Positions 53,775-62,260 of a DNA stretch of 64,000 nucleotides are shown here, one piece after another; positions within the stretch are counted from its first letter, which is position 1; the number at the start of each line of letters is the position of its first letter. Source of the stretch: Hyphomicrobiaceae bacterium (GTDB lineage Bacteria > Pseudomonadota > Alphaproteobacteria > Rhizobiales > Hyphomicrobiaceae); contig JAKFWF010000002.1 in the NCBI GenBank assembly GCA_021730785.1, forward strand, positions 62,001 through 126,000, in the 5' to 3' direction. The translations under genes were made by a program, and so were the position numbers. The notes beneath the pieces are model-generated. The model had not been told where the DNA came from. It ran no database searches and saw only the letters and a program-made list of their open reading frames with translations.

Positions 53775-53791
53775 ATGGTATACTTTATACC
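53775..53791. promoter_or_regulatory. Candidate GntR operator upstream of tctA
   Basis: TGGTATA-CTT-TATACCA is a perfect inverted repeat with 7-bp arms and a 3-bp centre, the same design as the site before gntR. It contains a TATACT hexamer that could be a -10 element, so a bound regulator would block transcription of the transporter operon. Confidence 0.7.
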
Positions 53792-53905
53792 AGACCTCGA
53801 AAATGTGCCGGGACGGACGGTCTGGAAGCGCGTAAGCTTGAGCGGTTATTTGTCTGCGTCTTCGTAAATCGGCAGCATAGCCGATGACGAACCAGGGGGA
53901 AATCG

Positions 53906-55639
53906 GTGGAAGAAATCAACTCGCTGTTGCAGGGCTTCGCTGTGGCCCTGACGCCCTATAATCTGGTACTGATGCTGGTCGGCATCGTTTTGGGCGTCAT
54001 CATAGGAGTTCTGCCGGGGCTCGGGGGCGCCAATGGCGTGGCTATCCTCTTGCCGCTGACATTTTCGATGTCGCCGACGTCAGCGATTATCATGCTTTCG
54101 TGCATCTACTGGGGGGCCCTGTTCGGCGGCGCAATCACGTCGATATTATTCAATATACCAGGCGAACCTTGGTCGGTGGCCACCACCTTTGATGGCCACC
54201 CCATGGCCCAGAAGGGGCGGGCCGACGAGGCGCTCACGGCAGCTTTCACGTCCTCGTTCGTCGGCGCCCTGGTCGCTGTGCTGCTGATCACATTTCTCGC
54301 GCCGCTGGTGGCAAGGTTCGCCTTGAAATTCGGTCCGGCCGAATTCTTTGCCGTCTATTTCCTGACGTTCGCCAGCTTCATCGGCATGGGCAAGGGATCG
54401 CCCTTCAAAGTGATTGCTTCGATGTGCCTCGGCTTCGCTCTAGGGGCGGTTGGCCTTGATAAAGTGACAGGCACATTGCGCATGACCTTCGGGCACGAAG
54501 AGTTGCTGAACGGTTTCGACTTCCTGATTGCCGTGATCGGGCTGTTTGGCATCGGCGAAATTCTATCGTCCATGGAAAGCGGGCTGAAATTCTCGGGCAG
54601 CCATGCGACGATCCGCTTCGACGCGGTGCTGCGCACCTGGAAAACACTATTGACCTATTGGGCAACTTCGATCCGCAGCTGCATCATCGGCTGCTGGATG
54701 GGAATTACGCCGGGTGGTGCAACACCTGCCTCGTTCATGAGCTACGGACTGGCGAAGAAATTCTCCAAGAACGGCCACAACTTCGGCAAGGGTGAAATCG
54801 AGGGCGTGATCGCTCCCGAGACCGCTGCGCACGCGGCCGGTACCAGCGCCCTGTTGCCGATGCTTACGCTTGGTATTCCAGGCTCGCCAACGGCCGCCGT
54901 GCTGCTGGGCGGCCTCATGATCTGGGGATTGCAGCCAGGTCCGCTGCTGTTTGTCGAGCAAAAGGAGTTCGTGTGGGGCCTGATTGCCTCCATGTACCTC
55001 GGCAACGTGGTCGGCTTGATCGTGGTCTTGACCTGCGTTCCCCTGTTCTCCGCAATTTTGCGGGTGCCTTTTTCGATCATCGCGCCGGTCATCCTGGTGA
55101 TCTGCGCAATTGGCGCCTTCACAGTGCATAATTCAATGTTCGACGTGTGGTTGATGCTCGGCTTCGGGGTCATGGGTTACGTTTTCCAGAAGCTCGATTA
55201 CCCACTGCCGCCACTGGTGCTGGCGATCGTGCTTGGTGACAAGGCCGAGGAAGGTTTCCGGCAGGCATTACTCGGCAGCCAGGGCAGCCTGACGATCTTC
55301 TGGTCCAATCCACTGGTCGCCTCGATCATGGGGCTGGGTGCCATCCTGCTGTTCTGGCCACTGTTGAGCTGGATCAAGGAGCGGAAAGCCGTCCCGGCGA
55401 TGCAAGCACACGGGGTCGTTGGCGGCGCCGGCAATAGCCAGGATCAAATCGGCCGGTTGGCGCAGTTGCGGCAGAGGAATGCGGAACTGAAGCAGAAACT
55501 TGCCGCTGCCATGATTGAGCACGATGGCCTGCAGGCGACTACCATCGATCAGCTCGAAGCCGATAATCGGACGCTTGAAGCGCGGCTTGAGCGCTACGAG
55601 ATGGAAATCGCGAACTCTCGAAAAGATCGCGGCAACTGA
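53906..55639 (+). CDS. tctA: Tripartite tricarboxylate transporter, large permease TctA, with C-terminal coiled coil
   Basis: The 577-residue product has about 12 membrane segments and the TctA signatures G-V-L-P-G-L-G-G-A-N-G near residue 35 and L-G-I-P-G-S-P-T-A-A near residue 329. TctA forms the substrate channel of secondary carboxylate uptake systems that use a periplasmic binding protein. The last 70 residues are an unusual hydrophilic heptad-rich extension (Q-L-R-Q-R-N-A-E-L-K-Q-K-L), not found in typical TctA of about 500 residues. The start is GTG with AGGGGGA 6 nt upstream. The operon tctA-tctC-tctB diverges from gntR of the oxalate locus. Confidence 0.92.
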   Translation: MEEINSLLQGFAVALTPYNLVLMLVGIVLGVIIGVLPGLGGANGVAILLPLTFSMSPTSAIIMLSCIYWGALFGGAITSILFNIPGEPWSVATTFDGHPMAQKGRADEALTAAFTSSFVGALVAVLLITFLAPLVARFALKFGPAEFFAVYFLTFASFIGMGKGSPFKVIASMCLGFALGAVGLDKVTGTLRMTFGHEELLNGFDFLIAVIGLFGIGEILSSMESGLKFSGSHATIRFDAVLRTWKTLLTYWATSIRSCIIGCWMGITPGGATPASFMSYGLAKKFSKNGHNFGKGEIEGVIAPETAAHAAGTSALLPMLTLGIPGSPTAAVLLGGLMIWGLQPGPLLFVEQKEFVWGLIASMYLGNVVGLIVVLTCVPLFSAILRVPFSIIAPVILVICAIGAFTVHNSMFDVWLMLGFGVMGYVFQKLDYPLPPLVLAIVLGDKAEEGFRQALLGSQGSLTIFWSNPLVASIMGLGAILLFWPLLSWIKERKAVPAMQAHGVVGGAGNSQDQIGRLAQLRQRNAELKQKLAAAMIEHDGLQATTIDQLEADNRTLEARLERYEMEIANSRKDRGN

Positions 55640-55684
55640 TCCACTGAACTCACAATGCAAACAAGTCCTGGGAGGAATAAGTCC

Positions 55685-56713
55685 ATGATGAAACTGTGCA
55701 AACCAGCCGGCGCTGTTGCAGTTAAGCTCGGTCTTCTACTCATCGCAGCGGCAGTGGCGTCACCGGCCGTAGCGCAAACTTGGGAACCAACCAAGCCGGT
55801 AACTTTCGTGATCCCTGCTGGCTCCGGCGGCGGCGCCGACCAGATGGCCCGCTTTATCCAAGGGGTGGTTGCTAAGAACAATCTGATGAAGCAGCCCATG
55901 ATCGCGATCAACAAGGGCGGTGGGGCGGGCGCTGAAGGCTTTCTGGACGTCAAGAAAAATAATGGCGATGCCCACACCATCGTGATCACCTTGTCGAACC
56001 TGTTCACCACCCCGCTCGCAACAGGCGTGCCCTTCAGTTGGAAGGACCTGACGCCGGTTTCGATGCTGGCGCTCGACCAGTTCGTCCTCTGGGTCAACAG
56101 CGAGGCACCTTACAAGTCGGCCAAGGAATATGTCGACGCAGTGAAGGCGGGCGACGACAAGAAGTTCAAGATGGGGGGCACCGGCTCGAAGCAGGAAGAC
56201 CAGATCATCACGGTTGCCATTGAAAAAGTGACGGCGCCGAAGAAGATCACCTACATTCCGTATGCTGGCGGTGGCGCGGTTGCCACTCAGTTGGTCGGCA
56301 AACACGTGGACTCGACCGTGAATAATCCGATCGAGGCGGTTTCGCAGTGGAAAGCCGGGGCACTGCGCGCGTTGTGCATTTTCGACAGCAAGCGGAGCAT
56401 TTACACTGCCAAAGTGACTCAGAATCAGGCCTGGTCGGATATCCCAACCTGCAAGGAATCCGGTCTCGACGTGCAATACCAGATGTTGCGCGGCATCTTC
56501 ATGTCGCCCGGTGTGAAGCCGGAACAGGTCGCCTACTACGTCGAATTGTTCAAGAAGATCATGGCCACCGACGATTGGAAGAAATTCATGGAGGATGGTG
56601 CGTTCAATCAGACCACCATGTCGGGCGATGAATTCAAGACTTGGGTCGAAGCCAACGAGAAACTGCATTATGACCTGATGAAGGAAGCAGCATTTCTTGC
56701 CCCAGGCAAATAA
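55685..56713 (+). CDS. tctC: Tripartite tricarboxylate transporter, substrate-binding protein TctC (BUG family)
   Basis: The 342-residue product has a signal peptide (hydrophobic stretch about residues 10-28, cleavage after A-V-A) and a BUG-type binding fold: P-V-T-F-V-I-P-A-G-S-G-G-G-A-D-Q-M-A-R near the start, the loop N-K-G-G-G-A-G-A-E-G-F, and a T-Q-L-V-G-K-H-V-D segment. BUG proteins bind small carboxylates in the periplasm. The ATG at 55685 is chosen because GGAGG lies 9 nt upstream; the in-frame ATG at 55655 adds ten extra residues before the signal peptide. The ligand is not readable from sequence; context suggests a short-chain di- or oxo-acid. Confidence 0.9.
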   Translation: MMKLCKPAGAVAVKLGLLLIAAAVASPAVAQTWEPTKPVTFVIPAGSGGGADQMARFIQGVVAKNNLMKQPMIAINKGGGAGAEGFLDVKKNNGDAHTIVITLSNLFTTPLATGVPFSWKDLTPVSMLALDQFVLWVNSEAPYKSAKEYVDAVKAGDDKKFKMGGTGSKQEDQIITVAIEKVTAPKKITYIPYAGGGAVATQLVGKHVDSTVNNPIEAVSQWKAGALRALCIFDSKRSIYTAKVTQNQAWSDIPTCKESGLDVQYQMLRGIFMSPGVKPEQVAYYVELFKKIMATDDWKKFMEDGAFNQTTMSGDEFKTWVEANEKLHYDLMKEAAFLAPGK

Positions 56714-56761
56714 TGCAATCTTCCCTGACGGCGACTGACCGCGGCATTGCGAGAAACCAAA

Positions 56762-57283
56762 ATGAGTAACAACAACGATACACAGGATGAGCCGGCTCTG
56801 GCGACTAACCGGACCGCGGACATTCTGGTCGCAATCTTTTTCTTGGTGGCGAGCGCGGTCGTCATCTACGACAGCAACAGGCTGGGATACGGGTGGCGCG
56901 ACGGTGAAGGGCCAGCCCCGGGATACTTTCCCTTTTTCGTTGCCGTTGTCATGATGGGGGCGAGTCTGGTCAATCTCGCCCGGGCACTGCTTGGCACTGA
57001 AAAAGATGCTGGCGATTCGTTCGTCTCCAAAGTCGGGTTCGGGCGCGTCTTGCAAGTGCTGATCCCGACCATCGTCTATGTCGGGTTGATCCAGTTTCTC
57101 GGCATCTATGTCGCTTCGGCGATTTTCATTATCGGCTTCATGCTCGTGTTCGGTCGTGAAGGCGTGCTCACCACCTTTGCGGTTGGCCTCGGGGTGCCGA
57201 TAGCGTTGTACTTCATGTTTGAGAAGTGGTTCCTGGTGCCGCTGCCGAAGGGGCCGCTCGAGGCCTTGCTGGGCCTGAGCTGA
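56762..57283 (+). CDS. tctB: Tripartite tricarboxylate transporter, small permease TctB
   Basis: The 173-residue product has four likely membrane segments (about residues 20-40, 63-82, 100-125, 130-155) in the TctB (DUF1468) pattern, including G-P-G/A-P-G-Y-F-P-F near residue 50. It is the small membrane subunit of the tripartite system. The ATG at 56762 is used; the frame opens at 56747 with TTG. The gene ends the operon; the next gene converges after 95 bp with no clear terminator in between. Order A-C-B differs from the common C-B-A arrangement. Confidence 0.88.
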   Translation: MSNNNDTQDEPALATNRTADILVAIFFLVASAVVIYDSNRLGYGWRDGEGPAPGYFPFFVAVVMMGASLVNLARALLGTEKDAGDSFVSKVGFGRVLQVLIPTIVYVGLIQFLGIYVASAIFIIGFMLVFGREGVLTTFAVGLGVPIALYFMFEKWFLVPLPKGPLEALLGLS

Positions 57284-57378
57284 GCGTGTGGCTGGCGGCA
57301 GGGCGTGAGCACGACGGGATAGCGGGTTGACGTCCGAACTCGAAGCCGTGCCTTTGAGACATTTTGAACCGAGCGCCG

Positions 57379-58458
57379 CTATTGCTGTGACAGTGAGCGT
57401 CCCTCGGCATCGAACAAGTGGCATTTGTCTGCCGGCAGGCGTACGGCAACCTTGTCGCCGCGCGAGATGCGCGCCTGTCCACTCAACTGCACAACCAGCG
57501 CCTGGCCGTTCGCCAGTGTGCCGTAAATCACGGTATTGCCGCCCAATTGCTCGGTCAGGTTGACCGCCATGGGAAATCCACCGTCGGCAATGTCGATGTG
57601 CTCCGGCCGGATGCCGAGCGTGACAGGCGGGCTGGCGGTGGTTGCTGCGATGGGGCCCGCAATCGACACCTCCCCGCCGCCCTGAAGCTCTAGCCGGACC
57701 GTACTGTCGCTGACCGTCGATGCGGCAGCCTTCAGGAAATTCATCTTAGGGCTACCGATGAAACCGGCGACGAACTGGTTGGCGGGCCGGTTATAGAGTT
57801 CGAGCGGCGTGCCCGCCTGCTCGATGCGCCCCGCCCGCAGCACCACGATGCGGTCGGCCATGGTCATCGCCTCCACCTGGTCGTGGGTCACGTAGATCAT
57901 GGTGGCGGCCAGATCGGCGTGCAGCTTTGACAGCTCGACCCGCATCTGCACGCGCAGTTCGGCGTCGAGGTTCGAAAGCGGCTCGTCGAACAGGAAGAGC
58001 TTCGGCTCGCGGACAATGGCACGGCCGATCGCCACCCGCTGGCGCTGGCCGCCGGACAATGCCTTGGGCTTGCGGTCGAGATAGTCGGTAATCTGCAGTT
58101 TGCGGGCGGCGCGCTGCACGCGCTCGTCGATCGCGGCTTTGTTGAAGCCGGCCGTCTCCAGCCCGAAGCTCAAATTCTTGTAGACGGTCATGTGCGGATA
58201 GAGCGCGTAGGACTGGAACACCATGGCGATCGCGCGCTTTGCAGGCGCCACCTCGTTCATGCGGACGCCGTCGATGCGCAGTTCGCCACTGCTGATCTCC
58301 TCGAGGCCGGCGATCATGCGCAACAGCGTGGACTTGCCGCAGCCCGATGGCCCGACGAACACGACGAACTCGCCATGTTTGATGTCGAGGTCGACGCCGT
58401 GGATGATACGGGTTGGCCCGTAGTTTTTGACGAGGCCGCGGAGCGTGAGTTCAGCCAT
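57379..58458 (-). CDS. Sugar ABC transporter ATP-binding protein (UgpC/MalK type)
   Basis: The 359-residue ATPase has Walker [10 protein letters not shown] near residue 37, the signature [14 protein letters not shown], Walker [13 protein letters not shown], the switch His in Y-V-T-H-D-Q-V-E-A, and a C-terminal regulatory OB (TOBE) domain from about residue 240 with G-I-R-P-E-H. This is typical for carbohydrate importers. The ATG at 58458 overlaps the upstream dehydrogenase gene by 8 nt; ATG at 58470 is an alternative. It is the last gene of the minus-strand operon and energises the two permeases upstream. Confidence 0.92.
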   Translation of the reverse strand: MAELTLRGLVKNYGPTRIIHGVDLDIKHGEFVVFVGPSGCGKSTLLRMIAGLEEISSGELRIDGVRMNEVAPAKRAIAMVFQSYALYPHMTVYKNLSFGLETAGFNKAAIDERVQRAARKLQITDYLDRKPKALSGGQRQRVAIGRAIVREPKLFLFDEPLSNLDAELRVQMRVELSKLHADLAATMIYVTHDQVEAMTMADRIVVLRAGRIEQAGTPLELYNRPANQFVAGFIGSPKMNFLKAAASTVSDSTVRLELQGGGEVSIAGPIAATTASPPVTLGIRPEHIDIADGGFPMAVNLTEQLGGNTVIYGTLANGQALVVQLSGQARISRGDKVAVRLPADKCHLFDAEGRSLSQQ

Positions 58459-59557
58459 TGTGCTGCTCATCCCGACCCCATCGCCGAGCCGCTGGAATCC
58501 AGCTGCCATATTTTGGATGATCCGCGCGCAACGGCAACGTTACCGTCGTTCCGCTTTCGGCCGAGTGATAGATCGCGGTGATCAGTTCGAGGGATGCGCG
58601 CGCATCGGCAATCGTCACCGGCAGCGGCGCGCCGCCCGTGATGCTGTCGTGGATGCGCGCGAACTGGCCGGCGAATGACTCGTCCGCCGGCTCGAACCCG
58701 GCGAGCGTGGCCGCAATCGCCGCGTCGATCGCGGGCGACTTGCCCTTGACGTGCCACGGGTCGTCGCCGACGCGGTAGGGGTGCATGCTGCGGCTTTCAA
58801 CCGTCAGGTTCTGGAACATGAAGCGGATGCGCGACAGTTCCTCTGCCGCCCCCAGCGTGACGGCCAGCGTCGCCAGCGACCCGTTCGCCATCTCGATCGA
58901 CACCGCGGCGCAGTCCTCGACCTCGACCGGGTTGACGCGCGTCGCGAGGCGGGCCGCGAGGTTCTTCACCGGCCCGTTGACGTAGGACAGGATGTCGTGG
59001 GCATGAATCGCTTGCGTCAGGCAGCAGCCGCCAAGCTCGGTCGCCCACTTGCCGCGCCATGCCACGTCGTAATAGTCGGCATCACGCCGCCACGAGGTCT
59101 CGATCGTCGACAGGTATGGCGTGCCGCAGATGCCCGTCGTTTGCAGCAGTTTCAACTTCTGCAGGCCGTTGCCGAAGCGATACTGGAAGATCGGCGACAG
59201 GGTGCCCTGGGCCTTGGCTGCTGCCGATTGAAGCGCGTCGCAGTCGGCGAGCGAGCCGGTCAGTGGCTTTTCGCAGATCACGTGGAAGCCTGCCGCGAGC
59301 GCTGCCTCAACAAGGGCACGATGCGTGTCGGGCGGTGTGCAGATGTCGATGACGTCGAGGCCGCCGGTGCGGAGCAGTTGGCCAAAGTCCGCAAGTGGTT
59401 TCGCGCCTGGATGGGCTGTGGCCACCGCCTCTGCCTTTATGGCATCGAGATCACAGACGGCAGCTACCGTGAAGCGATCGGGCAATGTGGCGTAGGCTTC
59501 CAGATGCTTCTGCCCGATGCCGAGCCCGACCACGGCGACGCTCAGTTTGCGGTTCAT
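58451..59557 (-). CDS. Gfo/Idh/MocA family oxidoreductase B
   Basis: The 368-residue NAD(P)-dependent dehydrogenase begins with a Rossmann fold ([12 protein letters not shown] near residue 7) and contains the E-K-P-L motif (C-E-K-P-L-T near residue 97), with the conserved Lys of the family, then the C-terminal alpha/beta domain with H-A-H-D-I-L-S-Y. It likely oxidises a sugar or cyclitol imported by the surrounding ABC transporter. Its ATG overlaps the stop of the preceding dehydrogenase gene (ATGA), and its own 3' end overlaps the ATPase gene. Confidence 0.9.
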   Translation of the reverse strand: MNRKLSVAVVGLGIGQKHLEAYATLPDRFTVAAVCDLDAIKAEAVATAHPGAKPLADFGQLLRTGGLDVIDICTPPDTHRALVEAALAAGFHVICEKPLTGSLADCDALQSAAAKAQGTLSPIFQYRFGNGLQKLKLLQTTGICGTPYLSTIETSWRRDADYYDVAWRGKWATELGGCCLTQAIHAHDILSYVNGPVKNLAARLATRVNPVEVEDCAAVSIEMANGSLATLAVTLGAAEELSRIRFMFQNLTVESRSMHPYRVGDDPWHVKGKSPAIDAAIAATLAGFEPADESFAGQFARIHDSITGGAPLPVTIADARASLELITAIYHSAESGTTVTLPLRADHPKYGSWIPAARRWGRDEQHNG

Positions 59558-60582
59558 GCGGCGCCCCCGACACGCACGGCCTTGGCTTCGGCCTGTAGCG
59601 CGAGTTCGGTCGCGAGGAAACAGTGCGCCTGGGGCATTGCGGTTTCGGTACGGTCGAGGATGTCGGCCAGCAGGCGCGAACCATAGGGCAGCGGCTCATT
59701 GGCGCAATCGATGCGCTGGATGCCCTTGTTGTCGACTATGATCAGGTGATCACTACCCGGTTTGCCGCCGATATCGATGTACTTGCGCAGCTCGATGTAG
59801 CCGTCGGTGCCGAGGATGGTGAGCCGCCCGTCGCCCCACACGCCGAGGCCCTTCGGCGTATACCAGTCGACGCGGATGTAGCCCGTACCGCCGTTGCCGC
59901 GCAGCAGAATTTCGCCGAAGTCTTCGAGTTCGGGCTTGTCGGGGTTCGCGTGATTGGCGATGTGGGAGGCGACCACTTCGGCTCGGGTCGAGCCGGTGAA
60001 GTGGAGGAACTGGTCGCACTGGTGGGCCGCGATGTCGGTGAGGATGCCACCATACCGCGCGCGCTGATAGAACCAGTCGGGCCGCGGATTGTTGTTCAGC
60101 GCATGTGGGCCGAGGCCGACCGTCTGCACGACACGGCCAATGGCGCCGGCAGCGACCAGCAAACTTGCCTTCTCGGTCGCCCGGTTCTCGAAGCGCTCGG
60201 AATAGCACACCGAGAAGATGCGCCCGGTCGCAGCCTGGACGCGCCTGACTTCGGCCAGTTGTTCGAGCGTGATGACGCCCGGTTTGTCGACCATCACATC
60301 TTTACCGGCTCGCATCACCTCGACCGCCAGGGTGGCCCGGATGTCCGGCGTGATCGAACTGACGACCAGCTTGATTGTCGGATCATCGAGGATCACCCGC
60401 TTGTCGGCGACACGCTTCGCCTGCGGGAACACTTTCCTATAGGCCGCCGCAAGATCATCCTCGACAGCGTGCACGGCGACCAGTTCCGCCCCCGCATCGA
60501 GCATCGCTTTGGTCTGGCCGAAGATGTGGCTGTGGTTGAGTCCGATGGCCGCGAACTTCAAGCTGCGTTTAGCAGTGTTCAT
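59554..60582 (-). CDS. Gfo/Idh/MocA family oxidoreductase A
   Basis: The 342-residue product is a second member of the family, only distantly similar to its neighbour. The N-terminal segment F-A-A-I-G-L-N-H-S-H-I-F-G is the Rossmann start, D-K-P-G near residue 105 replaces the more usual E-K-P, and D-I-A-A-H-Q-C-D-Q-F-L near residue 195 carries the conserved catalytic His of the family. The ATG at 60582 overlaps the stop of the permease gene upstream by four bases; the frame open to 60801 is antisense-like and rejected. Two adjacent Idh-type enzymes suggest two oxidation/epimerisation steps on the imported sugar. Confidence 0.9.
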   Translation of the reverse strand: MNTAKRSLKFAAIGLNHSHIFGQTKAMLDAGAELVAVHAVEDDLAAAYRKVFPQAKRVADKRVILDDPTIKLVVSSITPDIRATLAVEVMRAGKDVMVDKPGVITLEQLAEVRRVQAATGRIFSVCYSERFENRATEKASLLVAAGAIGRVVQTVGLGPHALNNNPRPDWFYQRARYGGILTDIAAHQCDQFLHFTGSTRAEVVASHIANHANPDKPELEDFGEILLRGNGGTGYIRVDWYTPKGLGVWGDGRLTILGTDGYIELRKYIDIGGKPGSDHLIIVDNKGIQRIDCANEPLPYGSRLLADILDRTETAMPQAHCFLATELALQAEAKAVRVGGAA

Positions 60583-61430
60583 CGTTTCATCCCCGACATG
60601 GCAACGCCTTCGATGATAAGGCGCTGGAAGACTAGGAACACCAGGAAGATCGGCAAAATCGCCAAGGTCGACATGGCGAACAACTGGCCCCAGGCCGAGG
60701 TGCCGGTGGCATCGACGAACGAGCGGAGTGCGAGCGGCACGGTGTAGTTGGCGCTGTCGTTCAGGTAGATCAGCGGCCCAAAGAAGTCGTTCCAGGTCCA
60801 CAGGAACGAGAAGATGCCGGCCGTCGCCATTACCGGCAGCGACAGCGGCATGATGATTTTCCAGTAGATGCGCCAGGGGCTGCAGCCGTCCATTTGGGCG
60901 GCTTCATCGAGTTCACGCGGGATGCCACGGAAGAACTGCACCATCAGGAAGATGAAGAACGCATCGGCCGCGAGGTACTTCGGCACGACGAGCGGCAGGA
61001 TGGTGTCGATCCAGCCCAGCTGCAAAAACAGCACGTACTGCGGGATCAGCGTCACGTGATAGGGCAGCATCAGGGTGCCGAGCATCAGCGCGAACAGCGG
61101 CTGCTTCCAACGGAACTCGAGCCGGGCAAACGCATAGGCGGTGAGCGAACACGACATCAGGTTGCCGATCACAACCAGGATCGCGATGACGAACGAATTC
61201 CAGTAGAACGTCGTGAACGAGGATTGCAGCGCGAACCAGCCCTCGCGGAAGTTCTTCGGATCGAGCGACGGCGGGATGATCGACAGATCGGTGAAAATCG
61301 CGCTCTCGGGCTTGAACGCCGACGCCACCATCCACAGCAGCGGATACAGCATCACGAACGAGGCGGCGAGCAGCAGCCCGTGGCGCAGGAGTGTGCGGAT
61401 AATCGCGTTGCCCTCATCGCCAGTGTTCAT
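60579..61430 (-). CDS. Carbohydrate ABC transporter permease, MalG type
   Basis: The 283-residue protein has six membrane segments and the EAA loop in the form E-A-A-Q-M-D-G-C-S-P-W-R-I-Y-W-K-I-I-M-P-L near residue 185, characteristic of MalG/AraQ-type permeases. It pairs with the MalF-type permease at 62261-63163. GGAGG lies 5 nt before the ATG. Its last four bases overlap the next gene. It is separated from its partner permease by a toxin-antitoxin pair, which is unusual. Confidence 0.92.
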   Translation of the reverse strand: MNTGDEGNAIIRTLLRHGLLLAASFVMLYPLLWMVASAFKPESAIFTDLSIIPPSLDPKNFREGWFALQSSFTTFYWNSFVIAILVVIGNLMSCSLTAYAFARLEFRWKQPLFALMLGTLMLPYHVTLIPQYVLFLQLGWIDTILPLVVPKYLAADAFFIFLMVQFFRGIPRELDEAAQMDGCSPWRIYWKIIMPLSLPVMATAGIFSFLWTWNDFFGPLIYLNDSANYTVPLALRSFVDATGTSAWGQLFAMSTLAILPIFLVFLVFQRLIIEGVAMSGMKR

Positions 61431-61471
61431 GGTCCCTCCTTACGTCGAGATCAGTCGCACGACGCTGCACC

Positions 61472-61912
61472 CTATTCTGTTCGTGGCACGCCTCGGAGAC
61501 GACGGCCTTCCACCGACTCGATGAAAGCGGCACGCACGCGTCCGAATAGACCTGGCGGAAGGTACCCATAGGCTATTGAACCGTCGGCGTCGCTGGGAAC
61601 ACGGCGCAAATCGGGGCCCGGCCAAACGAATTCATTGGCCTCGACGGTCACAATCCACGACCGGTCCTCATCGAGGCCTAGACGGCGCTTTGCGGCAGCG
61701 GGAATTTCGATGGCCGTCGTCGGGTCGCTCGGTGGTGAGTGTGTGATGGGTAGTACCAGGACGCGCAAGCGCCCATCCACCTCGCCGACGACAGCAGCAA
61801 CGATGGCCGCTGTCCGGTCCTTGATCCCGTCTTCTCGACCGGCAAGAAACTCCGATTGCCACAGACAGCTGTAGCGGATGACGAGGCTGGGTACCGGGCT
61901 CGGGATCACCAC
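61472..61912 (-). CDS. PemK-like toxin of a Phd/YefM-associated module
   Basis: The 146-residue product has features I associate with rhizobial proteins annotated as plasmid maintenance toxin or PemK-like growth inhibitor: an N-terminal V-I-R-Y-S-C-L-W-Q-S-E and G-R-E-D-G-I-K-D-R-T-A-A-I-V strand region, P-I-T-H-S-P-P near residue 55, and E-F-V-W-P-G-P-D-L-R near residue 92. Such proteins are ribosome-independent RNases of the MazF type in related cases; no activity can be proven here. It starts with GTG only 6 bp after the antitoxin gene, the usual arrangement of such modules. Confidence 0.7.
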   Translation of the reverse strand: MVIPSPVPSLVIRYSCLWQSEFLAGREDGIKDRTAAIVAAVVGEVDGRLRVLVLPITHSPPSDPTTAIEIPAAAKRRLGLDEDRSWIVTVEANEFVWPGPDLRRVPSDADGSIAYGYLPPGLFGRVRAAFIESVEGRRLRGVPRTE

Positions 61913-61918
61913 GACGAA

Positions 61919-62179
61919 TTACTTCAATTCTTCGTCGAGATGTTCGAGCCCGGCGGGCGGCTTTGCGGCTTTGACCGCCTCCAGCCATTCGTCCGGCAGA
62001 TCGCCCGCCGCATAGACCTTGCGGTCGCGGCGCGTGAGACGGGCATACTCCTCCGCCGACAGCACAACCAGATGGTCGCGCCCCTGCTTGGTGATCGCAA
62101 CCGGCTCACGTAGCGCCTTGTCGCTGAGGGCACCGAATGACTTCTGGAATTCGCTGGCCGTTACACGTGTAATATTCAT
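61919..62179 (-). CDS. Phd/YefM family antitoxin
   Basis: The 86-residue product has the Phd/YefM pattern: T-A-S-E-F-Q-K-S-F-G near the start, E-P-V-A-I-T-K-Q-G-R-D-H-L-V-V-L-S-A-E-E-Y near residues 25-45, and an acidic C-terminus that would bind and neutralise the toxin. The N-terminal domain binds DNA and usually represses the operon. GGAG lies 6 nt before the ATG. It sits between the two sugar permease genes, in the same orientation. Confidence 0.88.
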   Translation of the reverse strand: MNITRVTASEFQKSFGALSDKALREPVAITKQGRDHLVVLSAEEYARLTRRDRKVYAAGDLPDEWLEAVKAAKPPAGLEHLDEELK

Positions 62180-62260
62180 GGGAGTCTCCGCAATTATAGC
62201 GCCTGAGACCTATCATAAATCAAGAAAATACGCAAAATATCTATTTCATAGATTTCCTAT

